NCBI RefSeq assembly: GCF_047344985.1
Contig: NZ_CP178861.1
Location: forward strand, 3,596,001 to 3,660,000
Source: Bdellovibrio sp047344985
Lineage (GTDB): Bacteria; Bdellovibrionota; Bdellovibrionia; Bdellovibrionales; Bdellovibrionaceae
DNA length: 64,000 bases
Direction of reading: 5' to 3'
Position 1 is the first letter of the stretch, and the number at the start of each line of letters is the position of its first letter. Positions 57,567 through 64,000 of this stretch are shown piece by piece. Below the pieces are notes generated by a model. That model was not told where the DNA came from. It worked only from the letters and a program-made list of their open reading frames with translations, and made no database searches. The translations under genes were made by a program, and so were the position numbers.

Positions 57567-58009
57567 AGAACACCTCCGACATAAAGAGCCGTTATAAAAA
57601 GAATCTGCATTAATCCCCTTTGCAAGGCCGGCTGCGGTTTTGTTCCGCGGAACGAAATATTATTTTTTGCGGCGTAATAGTTCGCTGGGAACATGACGAC
57701 CAAAAGACCTATGAGAGCCCATGCGGCATAATGTCGTGTTCTCGGGTCCATTAGGTCAATCGCACCTAAAATCTCAACGACGCCGGTAAAATACACCCAA
57801 AACATTTTACCCGGAATCATCGGAGGAATCATTTTGGCAAATTCATGACGAAGTGGTGTGAAATGACTGACGCCTGCAAAAAGAAACATCTGGATCATGA
57901 TCCATAAAGGAACTTCGCTCCATGTCGTTAAGAGTCCAAAGCCTCTGGCCAGAAAAGCTACTACGGAAAACAAGATCAACATACGGTAAAAGGCATTTAG
58001 TCTTCTCAT
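57563..58009 (-). CDS. DoxX-like membrane protein
   Basis: The start is taken at ATG 58009 (MRRLNAFYRMLILFSVVAFLARGFG); the longer frame from 58075 would overlap the divergent TetR start. The 148-residue protein has four hydrophobic helices, and WVYFTGVVEILGAIDLM is the DoxX pattern. It lies upstream of a quinone oxidoreductase gene in the same unit, consistent with a quinone-linked stress role. A palindrome in the promoter region may be the TetR site. Confidence 0.8.
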   Translation of the reverse strand: MRRLNAFYRMLILFSVVAFLARGFGLLTTWSEVPLWIMIQMFLFAGVSHFTPLRHEFAKMIPPMIPGKMFWVYFTGVVEILGAIDLMDPRTRHYAAWALIGLLVVMFPANYYAAKNNISFRGTKPQPALQRGLMQILFITALYVGGVL

Positions 58010-58015
58010 GTAACC

Positions 58016-58027
58016 AATGTTAACATT
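58016..58027. promoter_or_regulatory. 12-bp palindrome, candidate TetR site
   Basis: AATGTTAACATT is self-complementary. It lies seven bases before the DoxX start codon (58009) and 46 bp before the divergent TetR start. Confidence 0.45.
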
Positions 58028-58073
58028 AATGTGACCGTTGTAAACATAGAAAAAGTCTGCTAGGCTTTTTTTC

Positions 58074-58676
58074 ATGGTTAAGTCGTATCATCATGGCGAC
58101 CTGAAAAGTGCCGCCATTAAAAAGACAGTTGAAGTCATTCAGAAAAAAGGCGAAGTCGATTTTACGTTACGGGAAATCGCCAAAAGCCTCAAAGTGAGCC
58201 ACACAGCCGTTTACCGACATTTTAAATCGAAACAAGATTTGCTTTCTTATATTGCCGAAGAAGGTTTTTTAGCTTTGATGCAGGCTTTTGAAAAAGAACT
58301 TCTCCACGCACGCACTCCCCGACAAAAACTTCAGGCGTCGGGCCGCGCTTATATCGAATTTGCTCTGCAGAATCCCGGACACTACCGAAGCATGTTCCAT
58401 CAAGAGCTTCGTTGCTCAAAAGAACAACGAAAAGAACTTGATGAAATCGGCGCCAAAGCTTTTAGTTCTTTGCTAGATATTCTTCAAGAAGGAATGAAGG
58501 CACATGTTTTTAAAAAAGAAGATCCACTTTCAGTAGCCCGTTCTATTTGGGCAAGCATTCATGGATTTTCGATTTTGCTTTTAGACGGACAATTTCAAAG
58601 TGTGAAATCTAAGAACGATACGAAGAATGCTATTGATCAGCATTTGGATTTTTTAGAGCGAGCAGTTCTAAAATAG
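58074..58676 (+). CDS. TetR-family regulator (WHG-type C-domain)
   Basis: The 200-residue protein has a helix-turn-helix in VDFTLREIAKSLKVSHTAVYRHFKSKQDLLSYIAEEG and a C-terminal part typical of the WHG group (WASIHGFSILLLDGQF). It is divergent from the DoxX-quinone reductase unit, which it probably represses. It is unlike the TetR A/B pair. No good ribosome binding site is seen. Confidence 0.9.
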   Translation: MVKSYHHGDLKSAAIKKTVEVIQKKGEVDFTLREIAKSLKVSHTAVYRHFKSKQDLLSYIAEEGFLALMQAFEKELLHARTPRQKLQASGRAYIEFALQNPGHYRSMFHQELRCSKEQRKELDEIGAKAFSSLLDILQEGMKAHVFKKEDPLSVARSIWASIHGFSILLLDGQFQSVKSKNDTKNAIDQHLDFLERAVLK

Positions 58677-58704
58677 CGGCCCGCACGGCGAACCGCTTTC
58701 AAGA

Positions 58705-59493
58705 TTATTTCGACTGTTGATATAAAGGCATGACCTTTGGAATCAAAGCAGAGATGTTTTTAATACGAGTTTCATCCGCCGGATGCGTACTTAAAAACTC
58801 AGGCGGTTTTCCTCCACCTGCAGAGGCCATCTTCTTCCACAAAGTGACAGCTTCTTGTGGGTTGTAACCAGCACGAGCCATCAACTCAAGACCAATGTCG
58901 TCTGCTTCAGACTCTTGTCCACGACTGTGCGGCAAAGAAACAGCGAGTGTTGTGATTTGATCAGCAAGACCCACATATTTAGGATCTACTTTACCCGTTA
59001 GCAAAACAGCTTGAGCAATGCCACCTTTGATCAACTCCTCTGACATTCTTTCACGACCATGTTCACGCAAAGCATGTGCGATTTCATGACCCATGATCGC
59101 TGCGATTTCACCGTCTGTCAGTTTCAGCTGATCAATGATGCCAGAATAAAACATGATCTTTCCACCAGGCATGCAGTAGGCATTCAGCTCTTTTGATGTA
59201 ATCACATGAACTTCCCACGCCCAAGAAGGCGCATCACTACGGAAAGTCGCTGTTTGCGGAATGATTTTACGGGCTATCGCTTGGACTCTTTGCACTTGTT
59301 GTGGATTTTTGTCCAGTAGACCTTTTTTCTGAGCTTCCTCTTTGGTCTGCACGTACGCTTGTGCGGACATAGAAACGATTTGCTCACTTGGAACAAGAAG
59401 GAGCTGACGGCGCTCTACGCCGATAGCTCCTTGTTCAGTGGAAGTTACGCATGAAACTAAAAATGCTGAAATGACAAAAATAAACTTTTTCAT
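58705..59493 (-). CDS. M48-family metallopeptidase lipoprotein
   Basis: The 262-residue protein has a lipobox LVSC (C15) and a M48 catalytic motif GHEIAHALREHGRER (H136-E137-H140), with the third ligand in ESEADDIGLELMARAGY. STHPADETR near the end is typical of the LoiP/YcaL/BepA group. It is likely anchored in the outer or inner membrane and degrades misfolded envelope proteins. It converges with the TetR gene. Confidence 0.92.
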   Translation of the reverse strand: MKKFIFVISAFLVSCVTSTEQGAIGVERRQLLLVPSEQIVSMSAQAYVQTKEEAQKKGLLDKNPQQVQRVQAIARKIIPQTATFRSDAPSWAWEVHVITSKELNAYCMPGGKIMFYSGIIDQLKLTDGEIAAIMGHEIAHALREHGRERMSEELIKGGIAQAVLLTGKVDPKYVGLADQITTLAVSLPHSRGQESEADDIGLELMARAGYNPQEAVTLWKKMASAGGGKPPEFLSTHPADETRIKNISALIPKVMPLYQQSK

Positions 59494-59537
59494 AAGCCAA
59501 ATCTAACGAGATTTAGCATAAAGATCAACGGACGAGT

Positions 59538-60377
59538 TTATTTAACAGAGTCATCTCCACTCAGCTCATCGTCCCCATTGTCATCGCGTCCCAGGTTCGA
59601 TTCTGATTTTAAGCCCTTCGTAAAACATGTGTATAAATCCGCAGCCGAGGCATCAATAGAAGGACATGGATTCACGGTTGGGAAACGATTGTTTTCGTCA
59701 ATGTCAGTTGTCGTTGTAATTCCTGAAAAATTCATCTTCTTAAAGAGGTTCGCAACCTGAATACTCATTAACACATTGGAGTTATCCGACAAAGTCACTC
59801 CATTAGGGCCGGCCAATTCAAATTCATAACCTTCACGACTTGAAATTGTAAAATCATGGCCGCTGATCGAGCCCTTCCAATAAATACTTTTATTCAACAA
59901 TGCCGGAGGAGCCGTGTTTGGCAGCGTATCTGCATTGTGAAGTTTCATTTTTACTCTGCGAAGAGTTGCCGTTGGCACACGCACCTGCCCCAAAGATTCT
60001 GGCGTCGGCGTTAGTATGTTTACCACATAGGGACCTTCGTAGCTGACGCTGTCTCCATCAACTTCACCGGCATCTGGTGTTTCCGACGGTTTAAATTCCA
60101 CCGATCTCACGACCATCCATGCTTCTGAAAGATTGATTGTGACGCCATTGGAATCCACCAGCGAAGGAGGCGGCAATGCCATCGCTGGTTTCATTATTTG
60201 ATACAGCCAAGGCGACACAAAACTCGGACGATGAAACGCCACCGTCGCCGGAGACGAAGAACCCGCAATCTTAAAGTTGATCAACGGATTGCCTGTGGTC
60301 GTACCACCTTCACTGGTCTTTTGACATCCGCCCAGCCCCACCGCCAGCGGTAACAAAACAAGCAAGATTTTCTTCAT
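59538..60377 (-). CDS. lipoprotein with acidic tail, copy A
   Basis: The start is ATG 60377, with GGGAG nine bases upstream; 279 residues. A lipobox LGGC is followed by a body whose middle (AWMVVRSVEFKPSETPDAGEVDGD and YEGPYVVNILTPTPESLG) matches the lipoprotein at 61254 over most of its length. A DxDxDG-like acidic segment near the end (RDDNGDDELSGDD) may bind calcium. Weak resemblance to DUF4382 proteins is possible. Follows the TIGR02147 gene by 4 bp in the same operon. Confidence 0.8.
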   Translation of the reverse strand: MKKILLVLLPLAVGLGGCQKTSEGGTTTGNPLINFKIAGSSSPATVAFHRPSFVSPWLYQIMKPAMALPPPSLVDSNGVTINLSEAWMVVRSVEFKPSETPDAGEVDGDSVSYEGPYVVNILTPTPESLGQVRVPTATLRRVKMKLHNADTLPNTAPPALLNKSIYWKGSISGHDFTISSREGYEFELAGPNGVTLSDNSNVLMSIQVANLFKKMNFSGITTTTDIDENNRFPTVNPCPSIDASAADLYTCFTKGLKSESNLGRDDNGDDELSGDDSVK

Positions 60378-60381
60378 ACAA

Positions 60382-61233
60382 CTATTCTCCCACATCTTCG
60401 CTCAAGGAAGATTTCTTTTTTGTGAGCGGAAATGCTGTTAGCTCAATATGATATACTTCCATATCCGCAGAGTGTGCTTTATTATCCACAATCTCGACCT
60501 CTCCAATTGTTTCTTTGAGTAGAGATTGAACTTTTTCAAACTGTTTCGCCGTTAGGCTGGCTGTATGACCCAAAAGAAGTCGCTCTGCTCGCGGCGTCTC
60601 CTCGATTGAAAGCTTCGCCCAATCCAACATCTGGCGATGAAATTCTCCGAGGGAAAGTTTAAACACGCCTTCTTCGCAATTCAGCTGTTTGTCGACCACG
60701 GCGTATTTTCCTTGATCGTTTTTTACGATGAATCCAAAGTTCACTAAAAACTGTAGCGCCTCTTCGATTTCTTTTTGCGAAACACGGCCGCGCAATCTTT
60801 CCTGAATCCATTCGGCCTTGCCATTAAACTCTGGCATATTCACCATTTCTCGAATCACAACGTAGTACCATCGGCTCAGATATTGATGCACTTCCAGTTC
60901 GGAGCGATTCGACTCTTTATAATCTTTCAGTTTCTGCAAATCCGTCAGCGCTTGCACACGCATCTTGGGTTCTTCGGATTCCGCAATCACTCTTAAAAGA
61001 TCCAAATACTTTTCTTCTTTTGCAGATAACTTTAATAACGGTTTTATTTTTTCATACGTTCTTAATGAAAGAACGCGTTTGCGACTGAAACACATGGGAA
61101 GATAGCCAGAGGCAATCCCTGCCTCTTTTGCTACCTTCCTTAAGCTGAATCCCTTCTCTCGCTCCTTAAGATATTCAATCCAGTCTTTTAGAAACTCGAG
61201 GTAGTCATGATATTCTTGAATGTTAGGTTTCAT
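60382..61233 (-). CDS. TIGR02147-family protein
   Basis: The 283-residue protein has the family core (EYHDYLEFLKDWIEYLKEREKGFSLRKVAKEAGIASGYLPMCFSRKRVLS), with a helix-turn-helix-like SLRKVAKEAGIASGYLPM segment, and the typical C-terminal half (MLDWAKLSIEETPRAERL; QSLLKETIGEVEIVDN). It is related to the protein at 47892. RBS AAGAGG. It sits between two paralogous lipoproteins in one operon, so it may regulate or serve them. Function unknown. Confidence 0.87.
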   Translation of the reverse strand: MKPNIQEYHDYLEFLKDWIEYLKEREKGFSLRKVAKEAGIASGYLPMCFSRKRVLSLRTYEKIKPLLKLSAKEEKYLDLLRVIAESEEPKMRVQALTDLQKLKDYKESNRSELEVHQYLSRWYYVVIREMVNMPEFNGKAEWIQERLRGRVSQKEIEEALQFLVNFGFIVKNDQGKYAVVDKQLNCEEGVFKLSLGEFHRQMLDWAKLSIEETPRAERLLLGHTASLTAKQFEKVQSLLKETIGEVEIVDNKAHSADMEVYHIELTAFPLTKKKSSLSEDVGE

Positions 61234-61253
61234 AACTACCTCTTAGCATACTG

Positions 61254-62084
61254 TTAGTCTTCGACTTCGTCTTCACCGGCTTCAATTTCATGGTCTCCGT
61301 CATCATCTTTCCCGAATTTTCCGGCCTTCTCAAGTCCCTTGCGAATGCATGTATAGAGATCCGCTGCGGAACTATCAATCAAAGGACATAAGTTCACACC
61401 GGGCTGACGCGATGAAGATGTGATTGTGATATTTGAACTCACACCCGACAGATCAATCATCTTAAATAGATCAGCCAAACGAATTGTTACCAAAAGATTG
61501 GCGTTATCGTTGAGATTGATTCCACCAGCACCACTGATTTTAAATTCAGTACCGTCGTCCGCCGCGTAAGTGATTTGATTTCCTGCCACCGTCGCCTCAA
61601 AGTAGATACTGTTACCACTTAGACCCATAGGTGCTTCCGCAGGCAACGTCGCATTTTTTTCTAGCTTCATTTTAATTCGGCGATACACTCCCGTTGGAAG
61701 TTCTGCCGTTCCGAACGGAGCTGGATTTAAGGAAAGCAAGTCCACCACATAAGGTCCACGGAATTTGATTTCATCTCCATCAATTTCTGCCGCGTCTTCA
61801 GTTTCATTTGGTTTGAATTCAATTTCTTTAATCACGACCCACGCTTTATTCAAGGTCACATTGCGACCTGAAGAGTCCGTCATCGCTGGCGGAGTTAATG
61901 CCACTGCACTTGGCATAAATAAACTCATCCAAGGATGTTGGATTTTATATTTTGCCACCGTCGCCGCTTGAGACGATCCTGTCATTGAAAGCGATGTGCT
62001 TACTTTTTCCGTAGGCGCTTGTGAGCAACCTACAATGTTAAGCGCCACAAGACCTGCAATTACTGATTTCACGTTCTTTCTCAT
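61254..62084 (-). CDS. lipoprotein with acidic tail, copy B
   Basis: The 276-residue protein starts at ATG 62084, with GGAGGG upstream, and has the lipobox IVGC. It is paralogous to the lipoprotein at 59538: AWVVIKEIEFKPNETEDAAE and RGPYVVDLLSLNPAPFGTAEL match AWMVVRSVEFKPSE and EGPYVVNILTPTPESLG. The end (KDDDGDHEIEAGEDEVED) is acidic and may bind calcium. First gene of the lipoprotein-TIGR02147-lipoprotein operon. Function unknown. Confidence 0.82.
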   Translation of the reverse strand: MRKNVKSVIAGLVALNIVGCSQAPTEKVSTSLSMTGSSQAATVAKYKIQHPWMSLFMPSAVALTPPAMTDSSGRNVTLNKAWVVIKEIEFKPNETEDAAEIDGDEIKFRGPYVVDLLSLNPAPFGTAELPTGVYRRIKMKLEKNATLPAEAPMGLSGNSIYFEATVAGNQITYAADDGTEFKISGAGGINLNDNANLLVTIRLADLFKMIDLSGVSSNITITSSSRQPGVNLCPLIDSSAADLYTCIRKGLEKAGKFGKDDDGDHEIEAGEDEVED

Positions 62085-62496
62085 GATATCCCTCCCTGTT
62101 TTTGTCCGACTTCCTGTCTTGATGTCTGTCAGGTTGTTGGGGCATCGAACTGATTCACTGAAATCAGGATAAGTTATGGATCGGCATTTTTGAATTATTT
62201 GTTCACTTTTGTGATCACTAAAATTTATTAGTTATATAAAAATCTAATAATTTCGATATATTAAATGTACAAATTTATCATATCTTTTTGATAAAAAAAG
62301 ACCCCTGTGATCACACGAAGGCGTCTCAAAATGAGATCAGGGACATAGAAGAACTCTTTATATCCGGATGGATTTTGATCAGCAACATTTAGTTACTCGC
62401 ACGCCTCTCTTTGTATCACGTATTTAATTTGAAGCCTTTTTCTTCGAGGTCCACGATCGGGACTCATGCAATCATATCAAATGCAGGAGATTAACA
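62085..62496. other. 412-bp AT-rich intergenic region
   Basis: Region between the divergent lipoprotein operon and the cytochrome gene. It is strongly AT-rich from 62180 to 62290 and should contain both promoters. A possible weak stem is GATCAC..GTGATC-like around 62210 and 62308. No gene is seen. Confidence 0.5.
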
Positions 62497-63819
62497 ATGA
62501 CCAGAAAGAAGATTTATTTCGCATCCACTTTAATTGTGATGAGCACTGCTTTGACGGCTCTCGCTATCGGAAAAACGGGTTTCGCTGAAATTTTTGATAA
62601 CGCCATCAGCAGCAATTCCTCAAAAATGTTGGCCGAGGGTCGTAAGATTTTTCGCTTCGATACTTTTGGCAGTGAAAAGTTTTGGGGCGACACTCTTAAA
62701 CTTCATCAAGCTATTAAAGGAGAAAAAAATGGCGGCGTTGGCCCCGGAGTCAGTCCAAAGACTGCTTTAGCCGTAGGATTGAAAGTCGATGTCGATGCTC
62801 TTTCTCCTGATGTTCTTAAAGCCATCAAAGAAGGAAAAGTGGATCTCAATGATCCGAATGTCAGCTTAGCTCTTTTAAAAGAAGATGCGATTGTTGGTGT
62901 AAAAGGTATTTTTAATAAAGCGGGACAGATGACTTCCATTGGTATTCAGTGTTCTCTCTGCCACTCCACTGTCGATAATTCCTTTGCTCCAAGCATTGGA
63001 CATCGACTTGATGGTTGGCCAAATCGTGATTTGAATGTCGGAGCGATCATCAATCTTTCTCCTGATCTCAGTGCTGTGAATAAACTTTTAGGGGTCAGCG
63101 ATGCAACAACTCGCAAAGTGATTATGGCGTGGGGACCTGGAAAATTTGACGCCGAACTTTTCTTAGATGGAAAAGGGTTCCGTCCTGATGGAAAAACAGC
63201 GGCGACTCTCATTCCAGCAGCATTTGGACTTGCGGGTGTGAATCTTCACACTTACACGGGTTGGGGCTCTGTCACTTATTGGAATGCGTTTGTGGCTAAT
63301 CTTGAAATGCACGGACAAGGAACTTTTTATGATCCTCGCTTAGATGATCCTGTGAAATTTCCAGTCGCAGCTCGTGCGCGCATGGGTCACACGAAAGCTC
63401 CGGTTGATATGATCACAAGCAAACTCGCAGCTTTGCATTACTATCAATTGTCTTTGCCGGCTCCAAAAGCTCCGACGACTTCTTATGATAAAATCATGGC
63501 GGCTCGTGGAGAAAAAATCTTTAACGAGAAAGCAAAGTGCGCGACTTGCCACGTTCCTCCCCTTTACACAGAGCCAGGATGGAATATGCATAAGGCTTCT
63601 GCGATTGGCATTGATGATTTCCAGGCAAAGAGATCTCCGGATGAGCGCTACAGAACGACTCCTTTGAAGGGAGCTTGGGCACACGCAAAAGGTGGGTTCT
63701 ATCACGACGGACGTTTTGCGAACTTCAAAGAGGTTGTTGATCACTATGATTCTCACTTCAGCCTCAATCTCGCTGAATCAGAAAAAGGGGATCTCGTAGA
63801 ATTCCTCAAATCTTTATAG
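62497..63819 (+). CDS. dihaem cytochrome c
   Basis: The 440-residue protein starts at ATG 62497, with CAGGAGA upstream. An N-terminal membrane or signal segment (residues 6-24) is followed by two haem c sites: CSLCH (C152-H156) and CATCH (C348-H352). Between them lie conserved-looking ALSP and GHTKAPVDMITSKL segments, and near the end are TTPLKGAWAHAKGGFYHDGRF and YDSHF, resembling the MauG/CcpA-type cytochrome c peroxidase C-domain. It probably carries out electron transfer or peroxidation in the periplasm. Function within the operon is unknown. Confidence 0.85.
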   Translation: MTRKKIYFASTLIVMSTALTALAIGKTGFAEIFDNAISSNSSKMLAEGRKIFRFDTFGSEKFWGDTLKLHQAIKGEKNGGVGPGVSPKTALAVGLKVDVDALSPDVLKAIKEGKVDLNDPNVSLALLKEDAIVGVKGIFNKAGQMTSIGIQCSLCHSTVDNSFAPSIGHRLDGWPNRDLNVGAIINLSPDLSAVNKLLGVSDATTRKVIMAWGPGKFDAELFLDGKGFRPDGKTAATLIPAAFGLAGVNLHTYTGWGSVTYWNAFVANLEMHGQGTFYDPRLDDPVKFPVAARARMGHTKAPVDMITSKLAALHYYQLSLPAPKAPTTSYDKIMAARGEKIFNEKAKCATCHVPPLYTEPGWNMHKASAIGIDDFQAKRSPDERYRTTPLKGAWAHAKGGFYHDGRFANFKEVVDHYDSHFSLNLAESEKGDLVEFLKSL

Positions 63820-63827
63820 ACCTTCAT

Positions 63828-63851
63828 GGCCCCTAAATCGGGGGCCTTTTT
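63828..63851 (+). terminator. rho-independent terminator after cytochrome c
   Basis: GGCCCC (63828-63833) pairs with GGGGCC (63841-63846), followed by TTTTTA. Confidence 0.85.
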
Positions 63852-63993
63852 ATTTCTTTGGTCGTGACCTACCTCGTCATTAGGCCTTTTCACCGAAATG
63901 ATGCCTTAAGAAATCCCCTTTTTCTTTGAAAGAGTTCAAAGTTCATTCTATATTTTCAAGGCTTTAGCAATCCAAAGACAAAAGGACCGACTT

Positions 63994-64000
63994 ATGAACA
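63994..64000 (+). CDS. start of a gene cut by the window end
   Basis: ATG 63994 follows AAAGGA by seven bases. Only MN is visible, so nothing can be said about the product. Confidence 0.4.

Overview
The window looks like chromosomal DNA of a Bdellovibrio-like predatory bacterium (Bdellovibrionota). This is inferred from gene content and was not checked by any search. The supporting evidence is a tmRNA whose tag reads GNDYALAA, an extracellular medium-chain-length PHA depolymerase with the GK13-type catalytic triad spacing, two TIGR02147 proteins, many short-spaced genes with GGAGG-type ribosome binding sites, and a large share of secreted hydrolases and lipoproteins. Genes are short, closely packed and frequently switch strand; several convergent pairs overlap by a few bases.

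Layout. 1-9.7 kb: end of an iron/manganese superoxide dismutase, an outer-membrane-like protein with a flavodoxin-fold reductase, a secreted PD-(D/E)XK-like protein, a ribosome-hibernation factor plus BON protein, a LysR regulator, an M28 aminopeptidase, a B12-binding radical SAM enzyme, a UbiG-like methyltransferase and a glutathione S-transferase. 9.7-24.9 kb: a glycosyltransferase-like membrane protein, small membrane proteins, a YbjT-like protein, Hsp20, a Gre-like factor, a one-domain asparaginase, a metallopeptidase lipoprotein, an L,D-transpeptidase, a DNA-repair pair (alkyltransferase-like protein and YcaQ-like glycosylase), an OPT transporter and a six-repeat predicted lectin propeller. 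25-41 kb: small detoxification and housekeeping proteins (SRPBCC, VOC, GFA, SDR, metallo-beta-lactamase fold), a CBS/DUF6496/BON stress cluster, exonuclease III, and two paralogous TetR regulators that share an 18-bp operator motif.

41.2-47.1 kb: a probable 5.8-kb genomic island at the 3' end of ssrA. It is bounded by near-identical 18/19-bp repeats of the ssrA 3' end and carries a recombinase C-terminal domain, two small ORFs and two AraC-regulated clusters of small-molecule enzymes. A terminator-like hairpin that could be the original ssrA terminator, and a fragment resembling a serine-recombinase N-terminus, lie just outside the left repeat.

47.4-64 kb: a TIGR02147 protein, a secreted two-repeat protein and a large proline-rich lipoprotein; a 121-nt element with perfect 25-bp inverted arms; PAP2, YgjP-like, SrkA-like and PHA depolymerase genes; a 28-codon ORF whose ribosome binding site can pair with its own 3' end; a TetR-controlled DoxX/quinone reductase pair; and a lipoprotein-TIGR02147-lipoprotein operon next to a dihaem cytochrome c.

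The most promising leads for undescribed biology are the ssrA island with its split recombinase pieces, the self-pairing mini-ORF, the 25-bp-arm inverted element, an exactly repeated 24-bp KpnI-type palindrome at two distant sites, and the TIGR02147/lipoprotein operon.
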